NCBI RefSeq assembly: GCF_017592335.1
Contig: NZ_JACNMP010000006.1
Coordinates: forward strand, 1 to 64,000
Direction: 5' to 3'
DNA: 64,000 bases
DNA from: Pseudaestuariivita rosea
GTDB taxonomy: Bacteria > Pseudomonadota > Alphaproteobacteria > Rhodobacterales > Rhodobacteraceae
The position numbers and the translations under genes were made by a program. Under the pieces are notes generated by a model that worked only from the letters and a program-made list of their open reading frames with translations, was not told the origin of the DNA and made no database searches. This document shows, piece by piece, positions 16,815 to 28,997 of this stretch (its first letter is position 1; every line of letters starts with the position of its first letter).

Positions 16815-17747
16815 TCAGTTTTCGGGGCGGAGGTCTTTGACGACACGGAAGCCTTGGGTGGACAACCTTTCACTTGCGCCATGTTGAGAGCGCCAAGCAA
16901 CACGCAAAAGATCAATCGCATCACCATAGCTGGCGCCCCGCACAACACGCATGCAGTTATCTTCATCGCTGTTTTCCAACCACTGACTTGTTGTCGACCA
17001 GCCTACATAGGTTTCGGTGTAGCAAGACAGTGTTAGCTCGCGGGCATTGCCTGACATATGCCGCAGCCCCCATGGATTTGCGGCATCCAGAGTATCTACT
17101 GGTACAGGGTGATTACGTGACAAAAAATCGGGGCGTTTCTCAATCAATACAATTTCTGATATTCCACCATGGAAATTGGCTTGTTGCGATGTGATCTCAT
17201 CCCCTTGCGCGAAACGTGTCGTTGTTCCGGCGCGGGCGGCATACTCCCATTCTGCTTCGGTTGGCAGCCTGTAGGCATCTGAGCCGGTTTTATCGTTCAG
17301 CCAGTCAATGTAACTCAGCGCATCATCGTAAGATATGAACAAAACAGAATTGTTTCCCGTTGCATCATATTTTCTACCATGACGGTCTATTGGCACAGAT
17401 GAACGTGGAACATAGCCACCACATCCACCATCATTCACACAGGCCATCCATTCGTCATAAGTTACCTCATTACGGCCCATGGCAATAGGGTTATCAACGG
17501 TGACTTTGTGCTGCGGGCCTTCATCAGTTTTCACGAACGGGTGTTCGGCCGTTGCGCGATGATGCGCGCCATCGCGCCAAACAAGATTGCGGCGAAACTC
17601 GTCCTCAGGCGCCCCCATGATAAAGTCGCCCACAGGCAGTTCAATCATCTCAGGACAGACATCACAGTCGCGGAAGGTGTCCAGTGGCTCGGCCAGTGCT
17701 GGTGTGAAGGGCAGGGTTAGGGCGAGGATGAGTAGGGTGTGTTTCAT
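16815..17747 (-). CDS. Exported formylglycine-generating-enzyme-like (SUMF1/EgtB superfamily) protein
   Basis: 310 residues with a Sec signal peptide (MKHTLLILALTLPFTPALA, cleaved near 19). The family landmarks appear in order: MIELPVGDFIMGAPEDE, GRNEVTYDEWMACVNDGG, YRLPTEAEWEYAARAGTTTR, HMSGNARELT and VVRGASYGDA, ending GFRVVKDL. The two active-site cysteines of true formylglycine-generating enzymes, in the segment after RGGSY, are absent (RGASYGDAIDLLRVAWRS), so sulfatase activation is unlikely. Several other cysteines suggest disulfides. No sulfatase gene is nearby. Base composition is clearly lower in GC than its neighbours, and no good ribosome-binding site is seen, hinting at transfer. 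Confidence 0.85.
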   Translation of the reverse strand: MKHTLLILALTLPFTPALAEPLDTFRDCDVCPEMIELPVGDFIMGAPEDEFRRNLVWRDGAHHRATAEHPFVKTDEGPQHKVTVDNPIAMGRNEVTYDEWMACVNDGGCGGYVPRSSVPIDRHGRKYDATGNNSVLFISYDDALSYIDWLNDKTGSDAYRLPTEAEWEYAARAGTTTRFAQGDEITSQQANFHGGISEIVLIEKRPDFLSRNHPVPVDTLDAANPWGLRHMSGNARELTLSCYTETYVGWSTTSQWLENSDEDNCMRVVRGASYGDAIDLLRVAWRSQHGASERLSTQGFRVVKDLRPEN

Positions 17748-17892
17748 AGGTTTTGGTTTATTTTAGCGATTGGCTTTTTGAAAGGTGATTTCTGTCAATC
17801 ATGATCAGAGGGCCGCGCCGCCCATGCGGCCGGGTTCTTGGATGGCAACTATCTATTTATCTCACCCCCAAAACCCCCTAAGCATCGCGGCC

Positions 17893-19095
17893 ATGACAGA
17901 TCAGACACGTCCCATCGTTCGGTTGCGGCCCAAGGCGAAAGCGCAGGCTATTCGGCATGGCTTCCCTTGGGTTTATGCCAGCGAACTGGTGACGGATCGG
18001 CGGACCAAGGGCTTGGCGGCGGGCACGATTGCCGAGCTGCAGGATGCCGACCGGCGGCCTTTGGGGGTCGTGGCGGTGAACCCGCAGTCTACTCTGATCG
18101 CGCGGATGCTGGACCGGGATCTGGACGCGCGGATTGATGCGGATTGGTTCCGTGTGCGCCTGACCCGCGCTTTGGCGTTGCGCGAGCGCTTTTATGATGC
18201 GCCGTTCTATCGTCTGGTTCATGCCGAGGCTGACGGGCTGCCCGGTGTGGTGATCGACCGCTTTGGCGATATCGCCGTGGTGCAGCCCAACGCCGCCTGG
18301 GCGGAACATCTGTTGGACCCGATGACGCAGGCTTTGACGGATGTCACGGGGGTCAGCACAGTGATCAAGAATGGCACTGGCCGGACGCGAACGCTGGAAG
18401 GGCTGGCCGAAGAAATCACCGTTCTACAGGGCGATGCACCCGCTGAACCGATCCCGGTGCCGATGAATGGCGCGACTTATATGGCTGACCTGATGGGCGG
18501 GCAGAAAACGGGTCTGTTCTTTGACCAGCGCCCGAACCACGCCTTTACGGCGCGTCTGGGCCAGGGCGCGCGGGTGCTGGATGTGTTCAGCCATGTGGGC
18601 GGCTTTTCCTTGGCTGCTTTGGCGGGCGGGGCGGACAGCGCCATGGCCGTGGACGGGTCGGCCAATGCGTTGGCGTTGGCGGAACGGGGCGCGGTGGAAA
18701 GTGGTGTTGCGGGGCGGTTCAGCACGCGGAAAGGTGATGCCTTTGATGTGTTGGCCGCATTAAAGGGTGAAGGGGCGGAATTTGACGTTGTGATCTGCGA
18801 CCCGCCCGCCTTTGCGCCGTCGAAACAGGCGTTGGATGCGGGTCTGCGCGCCTATGAACGGGTCGCGCGGCTGGCCGCACCCCTGGTCGCGCCGGGGGGA
18901 TATCTGGGTTTGTGCTCGTGTTCCCATGCCGCCGAACTGGGTCTGTTCCGCAAGGCCTGCACCCGCGGCATCGGCCGGGCAGGGCGGCAGGGGCAGTTGA
19001 TCCACACGGGCTTTGCCGGGCCGGACCATCCGCTGATGCCACAACTGGCCGAAAGCGGCTATCTGAAGGCGCTGTTTTTCCGGCTGTTGCCATGA
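17893..19095 (+). CDS. Class I SAM-dependent rRNA methyltransferase, RlmI-like
   Basis: 400 residues from the ATG at 17893; the open frame extends 36 codons further up but the PUA-type start (VRLRPKAKAQAIRHGFPWVY) fits here. Order: N-terminal PUA-like RNA-binding domain (about 5-75), a RlmI-type middle region ending GLFFDQRPNH, SAM-binding motif VLDVFSHVGGFSLAAL (near 230), acidic loop AVDGSANAL, DPPAFAPSK catalytic motif, and GLCSCSHAAE carrying the cysteine motif of 5-methylcytosine RNA methyltransferases. RlmI methylates 23S rRNA C1962; the exact target here is inferred. The TGA overlaps the next gene's ATG. Confidence 0.88.
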   Translation: MTDQTRPIVRLRPKAKAQAIRHGFPWVYASELVTDRRTKGLAAGTIAELQDADRRPLGVVAVNPQSTLIARMLDRDLDARIDADWFRVRLTRALALRERFYDAPFYRLVHAEADGLPGVVIDRFGDIAVVQPNAAWAEHLLDPMTQALTDVTGVSTVIKNGTGRTRTLEGLAEEITVLQGDAPAEPIPVPMNGATYMADLMGGQKTGLFFDQRPNHAFTARLGQGARVLDVFSHVGGFSLAALAGGADSAMAVDGSANALALAERGAVESGVAGRFSTRKGDAFDVLAALKGEGAEFDVVICDPPAFAPSKQALDAGLRAYERVARLAAPLVAPGGYLGLCSCSHAAELGLFRKACTRGIGRAGRQGQLIHTGFAGPDHPLMPQLAESGYLKALFFRLLP

Positions 19096-19634
19096 GGGCG
19101 TTGCTGGACGCCAACGTGCTTTATCCCACTGTGATGCGTGAGGTGCTGTTGGGTGTGGCGGCCAAAGGGCTTTATGAGCCGCGCTGGTCGGCGCGTATAC
19201 TGGAAGAATGGGCGCGGGCCGCAGCACGCCATGATCCGGCGCAAGAGGTCATCGCGCGGGGTGAAATTGCCACCCTACGCGCCAATTGGCTACAGGCGGA
19301 AATCCCTGCGGCCCCGGGGCTTGAGACACGCCTATGGCTGCCTGACGCGGCCGATGTTCATGTGCTGGCGGCGGCTGTGACAGGGTCCTGTGACGTGATC
19401 ATCACGATGAACGCCAAGGACTTCCCCAGGCACCTGCTGGCCGAGGAAGGATTGCGGCGCCTGGACCCCGATCAATTTCTGCGCGGGCTGTGGGATGACC
19501 ACCCAACGGCGGTAAAACAGGTTGTCGAAGAGGTTCGCCAAACTGCAGAACGACTGTCGGGGCAGGATTGGCCGCTGCGAAAGCTGATGAAGAAAGCGCG
19601 ACTGCCAAGACTGGGCAAAGCGCTGGAAAACTGA
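19092..19634 (+). CDS. PIN-domain protein
   Basis: 180 residues beginning MRALLDANVLYPTVMREVLL, which provides the first acidic PIN motif (LLDANVLYP). A second acidic cluster is DAADVHVLAAA near 88, and the third is IITMNAKDFP near 110. PIN domains are Mg-dependent ribonucleases, often toxins. Unlike VapC, no antitoxin gene precedes it: the start overlaps the methyltransferase stop by 4 bases (ATGA). The C-terminal 60 residues are helical and basic (LRKLMKKARLPRLGK), beyond the usual VapC length. It could be an RNA-processing enzyme working with the methyltransferase, or a solitary toxin relic; I favour the former weakly. Confidence 0.8.
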   Translation: MRALLDANVLYPTVMREVLLGVAAKGLYEPRWSARILEEWARAAARHDPAQEVIARGEIATLRANWLQAEIPAAPGLETRLWLPDAADVHVLAAAVTGSCDVIITMNAKDFPRHLLAEEGLRRLDPDQFLRGLWDDHPTAVKQVVEEVRQTAERLSGQDWPLRKLMKKARLPRLGKALEN

Positions 19635-19646
19635 TATCTTCACCCC

Positions 19647-20099
19647 ATGCGTGTGGTGTTTTTCATTCTGCTAACGGTTTTTCTGGCGGCCTGCAAAGAG
19701 GACGAACTGACCAATCAGATCGTTGTCCATCAAAATGGCCTGATTGTCCCGGTGCCCGAGGGATTTAACATTGAAAAACAGCCCAATGGCTTTCGCTTTG
19801 TTGAAGCCGGGCAGTTGCGCACGCCGCGCCAGGTCACTGTCAGCTATGTCGCGTCGCAGCCAGTTGGCGTTTTCGATCATCACCGCCATTTGCGCTATGC
19901 CACGGCGTTTTATTCGGTCGATCACCATCTTGGCGGATCGGCCGGGCGGATCTTTGATTTTCGCGCGATGAAGCCTGATCGCAAGGGATGGGTAGTGATC
20001 GCAGCGACGGACCAGACCGAATGGGTGCGCCCGGATTTCGACCTGGCCTGGCAGATGCTGGATCGGGCTCAGGGGCGGTATAACGCGCAAGGTCGTTAG
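19647..20099 (+). CDS. Small predicted lipoprotein of unknown function
   Basis: 150 residues starting MRVVFFILLTVFLAACKED. The hydrophobic segment followed by LAAC is a lipobox, so Cys16 should be lipidated and the protein anchored in the envelope. The mature part has VPVPEGFNIEKQPNGFRFVEAG and two aromatic/histidine clusters (HHRHLRYATAFYSVDHHLGG). Some type VI immunity-type lipoproteins show a similar opening, but similarity by eye is too weak to name it. It starts 13 bp after the PIN gene and may be cotranscribed. Confidence 0.65.
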   Translation: MRVVFFILLTVFLAACKEDELTNQIVVHQNGLIVPVPEGFNIEKQPNGFRFVEAGQLRTPRQVTVSYVASQPVGVFDHHRHLRYATAFYSVDHHLGGSAGRIFDFRAMKPDRKGWVVIAATDQTEWVRPDFDLAWQMLDRAQGRYNAQGR

Positions 20100-20117
20100 G
20101 ATTTTTTGGATTCTGCG

Positions 20118-20143
20118 CAGTCCCGGACTTGATCCGGGACCTC
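20118..20143 (+). repeat. Palindromic repeat B, copy 1
   Basis: TCCCGGACTTGATCCGGGA at 20121-20139, extended by one pair each side and followed by CCTC. The same palindrome recurs at 21301 (inverted), 43860, 44103 and 49352 (inverted), with small changes. It lies 46 bp before repeat A copy 2, between the lipoprotein and M48 genes, which converge. Confidence 0.85.
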
Positions 20144-20188
20144 GTCATTGGCTACTCGCCTGAAAAACAAGTCAGCTGACTTATGATC

Positions 20189-20275
20189 CCGCCCGGTGGG
20201 CACCACCGGGCCGCGCCGACCCGCCCCCCAGGGCGGCGCGATTGCGCCACCCTCGGGCCGGCGCTGCCCTCAGGC
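20189..20275 (+). repeat. GC-rich palindromic intergenic repeat A, copy 2
   Basis: Begins CCCGCCCGGTGGGCACCACC and ends GGCGCTGCCCTCAGG, with hairpins CCCGGTGG..CCACCGGG, CGCCCCCCAGGGCG and GGCGCGATTGCGCC. Together with repeat B at 20118 it forms the unit B-spacer-A. The mirror image of this unit (A'-spacer-B') lies on the other side of the M48 gene at 21137-21321. Nothing else is seen in the 205-bp gap. Confidence 0.8.
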
Positions 20276-20304
20276 TTCTGCCGCACTATTGTTGATAATC
20301 AGGT

Positions 20305-21006
20305 TTAAGCCCCCCGCAGCGCTTGCCCCCATTTGCGTTCCAGCGTTTCGATGGCTGCGATGCGTTCCTGGGCCTTGGGATGGCTGAGCAACCAGGCCGG
20401 GACGGCGCCCGCATTGGTTTTCGTCAACCGCTCAAGCTTGGTGAACAGCGATTTTTGCGGTCCGGCCCCGATGCCGCTTTTGATCAGCAAAGCAGTGGCA
20501 TAGGCGTCGGCTTCGTATTCGTCACTGCGGGACATGCGGGCGGCGACAAGGCTGGTCAGGATATTGGCGATCCAGATGCCGATGAACGGGATAAAGCGAC
20601 CGACAATCATCATCAGCACCATGCGCAGGGCATTCTGGCCGGAAAAATCGATCATCCGGCGGCGGCTGTGGCCCAGGGCGACATGACCCAGTTCATGGGC
20701 AATGACACTGGCCAGTTCGTCTGCCGTGACCTCTCCGTTGCGGTACTTCTGGTAAAACCCGCGTGTGATGAAGATACGCCCATCGGGGGCTGCCAATCCG
20801 TTCACGGGTTCAATTTCATAGATAAAGACGCGAATGCGCGGCAAATCCAGCGCACCGGCCATCTGACGGGTCAGCTGGTTCAGGATCGGGTCGGCCAGTT
20901 CGGTTGAATTCGCGTCCAGCTGACGCTTGGTCCGCCAGACGGACAGGCGGTACATAAGCAGGCCGTAACCGATAGCAAGCAGAATGGGCAGTAGAAGTTT
21001 GATCAT
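20305..21006 (-). CDS. M48-family zinc metalloprotease, membrane-anchored
   Basis: 233 residues with an N-terminal membrane anchor (about 2-20). An M48 peptidase domain follows: the zinc-binding HELGHVALGH motif near residue 105, with a downstream EYEADAYA segment (about 165-172) giving the third ligand. A second hydrophobic stretch (VLMMIVGRFIPFIGIWIANIL) lies between them. FIYEIEPVNGLAAPDGRIFITRG upstream of HELGH is typical of HtpX/Oma1/BepA-like enzymes. The role is presumably quality control of membrane or envelope proteins. It is flanked on both sides by inverted composite repeats. Confidence 0.9.
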   Translation of the reverse strand: MIKLLLPILLAIGYGLLMYRLSVWRTKRQLDANSTELADPILNQLTRQMAGALDLPRIRVFIYEIEPVNGLAAPDGRIFITRGFYQKYRNGEVTADELASVIAHELGHVALGHSRRRMIDFSGQNALRMVLMMIVGRFIPFIGIWIANILTSLVAARMSRSDEYEADAYATALLIKSGIGAGPQKSLFTKLERLTKTNAGAVPAWLLSHPKAQERIAAIETLERKWGQALRGA

Positions 21007-21136
21007 AAGGTGAATATGGAAGCCCGCGCCGCTTTTGCCAGTGTCGGGCGTGGAAATGACGCATGGATTGGTACTAGGTTAAATAGCCTAACAGCATTCT
21101 TTTGAAGATTTGTAATATGAACATGAAGAACTTAGG

Positions 21137-21247
21137 GCAGCGGCCGTCCGCGGGTGGGCGTGAAGCGCCCGCCGTCGTGCTGGAAGCACGCCTTTGGCGT
21201 GACGGGGGCGGTCGGGCGCTGCCCGGTGTTTCACACCGGGCGGGGTA
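21137..21247 (-). repeat. GC-rich palindromic intergenic repeat A, copy 3 (inverted, enlarged)
   Basis: Read on the minus strand it starts CCCGCCCGGTGTGAAACACC and ends GCGGACGGCCGCTGCCCT, like the other A copies. An extra hairpin (CACGCCAAAGGCGTG, and GCTTCCAGCACG next to it) makes it about 25 bp longer. It occupies most of the 324-bp space between mnmA and the M48 gene, which are codirectional. The remaining 21007-21136 shows only AT-rich sequence that may be the M48 promoter. Confidence 0.75.
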
Positions 21248-21298
21248 GTTGGTTACGGTTGCAGTTACATTTTTACTAACTTCCAGGCTCTGAATAAG

Positions 21299-21328
21299 AG
21301 GTCCTGGATCAAGTCCGGGACTGCGCAG
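21299..21328 (-). repeat. Palindromic repeat B, copy 2 (inverted)
   Basis: GTCCTGGATCAAGTCCGGGA at 21301-21320 is the reverse complement of repeat B with one changed base in the stem, followed by CTGCGCAG as at copy 1 (where CTGCGCAG precedes). It sits just after the mnmA stop codon. Confidence 0.8.
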
Positions 21329-21330
21329 TC

Positions 21331-22476
21331 TCAGTATCCGCGCCAGATCCAGCCGCCGCCCAGGATGCGGGTGCCGCCCGTTTCGTAGAAGACGCAGGCC
21401 TGGCCGGGCGATACGCCTTCTTCGGGGGTCAGCAGTTCGACCTCGGCCTCGGTCGGGGACTTCGGTCTGATGATCGCCTCGCGCGCGGGGCGGGTTGAGC
21501 GGACCTTGACCGACACGTGATGTTCATCGGCCGCATCAAAGGCACCGTCGCCCAGCCAGTTGATTTCGCGCACGGGGATGGTGCGCGTGGCCAGCATGTC
21601 TTTTGGCCCAACGATCACACGGCGGGTGTCGACATCAAGTTTCACCACATAAAGCGGATCGGCCAGGCCGCCGATGCCCAAGCCCCGGCGTTGCCCGATG
21701 GTGTAGTGGATCACGCCAGTATGAGTGCCCAGTACGTTACCGTCCACATCGACGATCTCACCAGGTTCGGCCGCACCGGGGCGCAGTTTTTCGATCACGC
21801 TGGCATAGTTGCCGTTGGGCACAAAGCAGATGTCCTGACTGTCGGGTTTATCCGCAACGCTTAGGCCATAGCGGCTGGCCAGGGCGCGGGTTGCGTCCTT
21901 GGACGGCAGGTGGCCCAGGGGAAAGCGCAGATAGTCCAGCTGTTCCGGCGTGGTTGAGAACAGGAAATAGCTTTGATCGCGCGCGGTGTCAGTAGCGCGG
22001 TGCAGTTCAGATCCCGCCGCGCCCAGCTTGCGCTGAATATAGTGACCCGTCGCCATACAGTCGGCGTCCAGATCCTTGGCCGTTTCCAACAGGTCCTTGA
22101 ATTTCACCCGCTCATTACAACGTATGCAAGGAACAGGCGTCGCGCCCGCCAGATAGCTGTCGGCGAATTCGTCGATGACGGCTTCCTTGAAGGTGTTTTC
22201 ATAATCCAGCACATAGTGGGGAAAGCCCATTTCCTCGGCCACGCGGCGGGCGTCGTGAATGTCACGGCCCGCACAGCACGCGCCTTTCTTGGCCAGGGCC
22301 GCACCGTGGTCATAAAGCTGCAGGGTGACGCCCACCACGTCATAGCCTTCCTCGGCCAGTTGCGCGGCCACGACGGAACTGTCGACGCCGCCCGACATGG
22401 CCACGACGACACGCGTGTCCGCCGGGCTTTTGGCAAAGCCCAGGGAATTCAGTTTCGTGTCGTTGTCCAGTGCCAT
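21331..22476 (-). CDS. mnmA: tRNA-specific 2-thiouridylase
   Basis: 381 residues from the ATG at 22476, chosen because AGGAG stands six bases upstream; an in-frame ATG at 22500 has none. The PP-loop ATP-binding motif is [18 protein letters not shown] at about residues 23-40. The catalytic cysteines are in [16 protein letters not shown] (near 120) and [17 protein letters not shown] (near 215), and the tRNA-binding block [10 protein letters not shown] is present. MnmA adds the 2-thio group to U34 of Lys, Glu and Gln tRNAs. It is divergent from the sciP-ctrA genes. Confidence 0.96.
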   Translation of the reverse strand: MALDNDTKLNSLGFAKSPADTRVVVAMSGGVDSSVVAAQLAEEGYDVVGVTLQLYDHGAALAKKGACCAGRDIHDARRVAEEMGFPHYVLDYENTFKEAVIDEFADSYLAGATPVPCIRCNERVKFKDLLETAKDLDADCMATGHYIQRKLGAAGSELHRATDTARDQSYFLFSTTPEQLDYLRFPLGHLPSKDATRALASRYGLSVADKPDSQDICFVPNGNYASVIEKLRPGAAEPGEIVDVDGNVLGTHTGVIHYTIGQRRGLGIGGLADPLYVVKLDVDTRRVIVGPKDMLATRTIPVREINWLGDGAFDAADEHHVSVKVRSTRPAREAIIRPKSPTEAEVELLTPEEGVSPGQACVFYETGGTRILGGGWIWRGY

Positions 22477-22601
22477 CCGATGCTCCTGCATTTTCGGCAA
22501 AATATAGAAAAATCTTAAGTACTCACAAGGGTGCGTTTCACCCCGTGTTAATCCCCTGACGCCATACCTGCCCCTGTCAAAACAACGAAGGGGTGAATGG
22601 G

Positions 22602-22880
22602 ATGTATGTCAAGAAAGTTGATGGTCCACGGTCGGTAATGCTGCCGGATGGCAGTATCATGACGCGCGCTGATCTGCCAGCGCAGAATATCAGACGTTGG
22701 GTCGCATCGCGCAAGGCGATTGTGGTGCGCGCGGTGGCACATGGATTGCTCAGCAAGGAAGAAGCATTGGATCGCTATGACCTGTCGGAAGAGGAATTCA
22801 ATTCCTGGTGCGCGGCGGTGGCCGATCATGGTGTCGCGGCGTTGAAGGCCACAGCGTTACAAAAATATCGACAACTATAG
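22602..22880 (+). CDS. sciP: CtrA inhibitor SciP (DUF1153 family)
   Basis: 92 residues from the ATG at 22602, with AAGGGG eight bases upstream; a GTG at 22593 is in frame but badly spaced. The protein matches the DUF1153 helix-turn-helix family: [41 protein letters not shown], and [18 protein letters not shown]. In Caulobacter SciP binds CtrA and DNA and blocks CtrA-activated transcription in G1. Its position directly upstream of ctrA supports the same role. The C-terminus ([12 protein letters not shown]) is also typical. Confidence 0.88.
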   Translation: MYVKKVDGPRSVMLPDGSIMTRADLPAQNIRRWVASRKAIVVRAVAHGLLSKEEALDRYDLSEEEFNSWCAAVADHGVAALKATALQKYRQL

Positions 22881-22884
22881 GTTG

Positions 22885-22926
22885 TTAATGTTAATTAATC
22901 CGCAACGGTAACTTGCCGTTAACCAT
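22885..22926. promoter_or_regulatory. Probable CtrA-binding sites in the ctrA promoter
   Basis: The 97-bp space between sciP and ctrA holds TTAA at 22885, 22891 and 22895, and TTAACCAT at 22919-22926. The last matches the CtrA half-site TTAACCAT. The upstream cluster gives TTAA-N6-TTAA, one base short of the TTAA-N7-TTAA consensus. An overlapping AACGG-N7-CCGTT inverted repeat is at 22904-22920. This fits autoregulation of ctrA, which is known in other alphaproteobacteria. Confidence 0.5.
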
Positions 22927-22977
22927 TGTTAGGCCAGTGTGCAGACTGTGAATGCAATCAGCGGAGATGTAACGATT

Positions 22978-23694
22978 ATGCGAGTGCTATTGGTTGAGGA
23001 CGATCCAGCAACGTCAAAAAGCATCGAAATGATGCTGACCCACGCCAACCTGAATGTCTATGCGACAGATCTGGGGGAAGAGGGGATCGATCTTGCGAAG
23101 CTTTATGACTATGACCTGATCCTGTTGGATCTGAACCTGCCCGATATGAACGGCCACGAGGTGCTGCGCCAGTTGCGCCTGGCACGGGTTGAAACGCCGA
23201 TCCTGATCCTGACCGGTGCTGATGACACGGATAACAAGATCAAGGGTTTCGGGTCCGGTGCAGATGATTATCTGACCAAGCCGTTCCACCGCGAAGAACT
23301 GATTGCGCGTATTCACGCGATCATCCGTCGGTCGAAAGGGCATTCGCAATCGGTGATCAAAACTGGGCAGATTTCGGTAAATCTGGATGCCAAAACCGTT
23401 GATGTCGATGGCAAGACGGTGCATCTGACCGGCAAAGAATACCAGATGTTAGAACTACTTAGCCTGCGCAAGGGCACGACGCTGACGAAAGAGATGTTCC
23501 TGAACCATCTTTATGGCGGCATGGATGAACCGGAACTGAAGATCATCGATGTGTTCATCTGTAAGCTGCGCAAGAAGCTGGCGAATGCGACAGGCGGCGA
23601 CAACTACATCGAAACCGTCTGGGGCCGGGGATATGTTCTGCGTGACCCGCAGCAACAGCAAAACCCGGACGAACGTCTGGCCATCGGGGCCTGA
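22978..23694 (+). CDS. ctrA: Cell-cycle response regulator CtrA
   Basis: 238 residues from the ATG at 22978 (GGAG about nine bases upstream). The receiver domain (1-120) starts [20 protein letters not shown], with phosphoacceptor Asp51 in [13 protein letters not shown] and Lys in [18 protein letters not shown]. The OmpR-type winged helix follows (about 130-230) with [26 protein letters not shown] and [15 protein letters not shown]. CtrA controls motility, flagella and gene-transfer-agent production in Rhodobacteraceae. The C-terminus ends in small residues (LAIGA), loosely like the ClpXP-recognised tail in Caulobacter. It is located after sciP and before ligA. Confidence 0.95.
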   Translation: MRVLLVEDDPATSKSIEMMLTHANLNVYATDLGEEGIDLAKLYDYDLILLDLNLPDMNGHEVLRQLRLARVETPILILTGADDTDNKIKGFGSGADDYLTKPFHREELIARIHAIIRRSKGHSQSVIKTGQISVNLDAKTVDVDGKTVHLTGKEYQMLELLSLRKGTTLTKEMFLNHLYGGMDEPELKIIDVFICKLRKKLANATGGDNYIETVWGRGYVLRDPQQQQNPDERLAIGA

Positions 23695-23740
23695 TAAAAC
23701 ATCGGGCCTTGGCCGCAGATGGGCAGGGCCAATTGGATAA

Positions 23741-28041
<4,301 letters not shown>

Positions 28042-28142
28042 CAGATTTGTTCCGCTTTGTTCGCAAATGTTCTTAAAAAGTTCTTTACTTTGGTTAACGC
28101 AATGAGTACAAAGGATGAACAAAGCAATTGAGGACCCTGCCG

Positions 28143-28265
28143 ATGCTGAGCGATGTGAAAGAAGCCTTTGCCCGTTCGTCCGGAACATTTTTTCAGGATG
28201 CCATTGGCGCGGGTGCATTGTTGATAATGCTTTTCGTTGGATTAATGGTGCCGGGTCTGTTCTGA
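28143..28265 (+). CDS. 40-residue single-pass membrane protein
   Basis: ATG at 28143 with GAGGA eight bases upstream encodes MLSDVKEAFARSSGTFFQDA, then a hydrophobic helix (about residues 20-38, IGAGALLIMLFVGLMVPGLF) to a TGA at 28265. Acidic and basic N-terminal residues would lie in the cytoplasm. I have seen similar short genes in Rhodobacteraceae, but no function is known to me. It lies 101 bp after recG with its own leader and is followed, 149 bp downstream, by a strong terminator, so it looks like a real, independently transcribed gene. Confidence 0.65.
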   Translation: MLSDVKEAFARSSGTFFQDAIGAGALLIMLFVGLMVPGLF

Positions 28266-28413
28266 CCTTTTACCTCCCTGCCTGCGGTCTGTGTGCAAGC
28301 CTCGCATCCCTGTCCCCCTAATCTAGACGATGCGTTCGACTGACACTGCCTGTCTCAAGTCAAGGTGACCTGTCCTTCACCTGCCTCGCTTGCGTTTAAC
28401 AGACACGCCACTG

Positions 28414-28447
28414 ACCGCCGCCATCTTTCGATGTGCGGCGGTTTTTT
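28414..28447 (+). terminator. Intrinsic terminator
   Basis: ACCGCCGC (28414-28421) pairs with GCGGCGGT (28435-28442) and is followed by a run of T. It lies downstream of the 40-residue membrane protein gene and reads on the plus strand. Confidence 0.8.
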
Positions 28448-28486
28448 ATGTTTTGGGCTGAAAAACTGAGGGGTGTGTACTGCGAA

Positions 28487-28575
28487 CCCGCCCGGTGGAC
28501 ACCACCGGGCAGCGCCCGACCCGCCCCCTAGGGCGGGCGCTTCTCGCCCACCCTGGGGACGGTCGCTGCCCTTGA
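28487..28575 (+). repeat. GC-rich palindromic intergenic repeat A, copy 4
   Basis: Starts CCCGCCCGGTGGACACCACC, contains CGCCCCCTAGGGCGGGCG, and ends GGACGGTCGCTGCCCTT. It aligns closely with copy 1 at 5429. It lies between the terminator above and the converging ribbon-helix-helix gene. The rest of the 334-bp space after 28265 holds the terminator and no other signal that I see. Confidence 0.8.
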
Positions 28576-28599
28576 CCTTCGTTCATTTGACTCAAATTA

Positions 28600-28824
28600 T
28601 CAGGCCGATGCTTTAGATTGGTAATACTTCAACACATACAGCCTGATGGCCGAGGCCAGCCCGATATCCATCCCGCGACGCGCATCAATTTCGGCGGCTA
28701 ACACATTGATCGGCTTATCCCTTTCCGCCGCAATCTTCTTGAAGGCCACCCAGAATTCATCCTCAAGCGAAACACTGGTGCGGTGACCTTTCAGCGTCAG
28801 GGATCGTTTTTGCGGGCGGTTCAT
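28600..28824 (-). CDS. Ribbon-helix-helix protein
   Basis: 74 residues: basic N-terminus with SLTLKGHRTSVSLEDEFW, where the beta strand HRTSVSLE precedes two helices (FWVAFKKIAAERDKPINVLA; GLASAIRLYVLKYYQ). This matches the RHH_4-type domain found next to fumC in Rhodobacteraceae. It may be a small DNA-binding regulator. The ATG overlaps the DUF4169 stop by 3 bases, within the fumC operon. Confidence 0.82.
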   Translation of the reverse strand: MNRPQKRSLTLKGHRTSVSLEDEFWVAFKKIAAERDKPINVLAAEIDARRGMDIGLASAIRLYVLKYYQSKASA

Positions 28825-28997
28825 TCGCCATCCAGCTTATGCTGGTCAAGCCGGTCGCGTAAAGTCTGGGTTTCCTGCGTCTCTTTCCGCTTTTCCGCCT
28901 TTGTCCGCCCGAACTTCACCGCATTCTGATCCGCCCGCGCTTTTTTGTCTGCGTGGGCTTTGGTTTTGCGGTATTGGTTCAGGTTGACCGGCTTCAC
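28821..28997 (-). CDS. DUF4169 family protein
   Basis: 58 residues from a GTG at 28997 that overlaps the fumC stop (GTGA). The sequence is [20 protein letters not shown], then an [15 protein letters not shown] core, and a charged helical tail ending LDQHKLDGE. The NLN.(Y/F)RK and [11 protein letters not shown] motifs define DUF4169, a small highly basic helical family of unknown function. The ends are overlapped on both sides by fumC and the RHH gene, so the three are translationally coupled. Confidence 0.85.
   Translation of the reverse strand: MKPVNLNQYRKTKAHADKKARADQNAVKFGRTKAEKRKETQETQTLRDRLDQHKLDGE

Noticed and set aside
22829-22840. TGTCGCG, a SciP-like site, within sciP
   Set aside because: A 7-mer in coding sequence, far from a promoter; chance match is likely.
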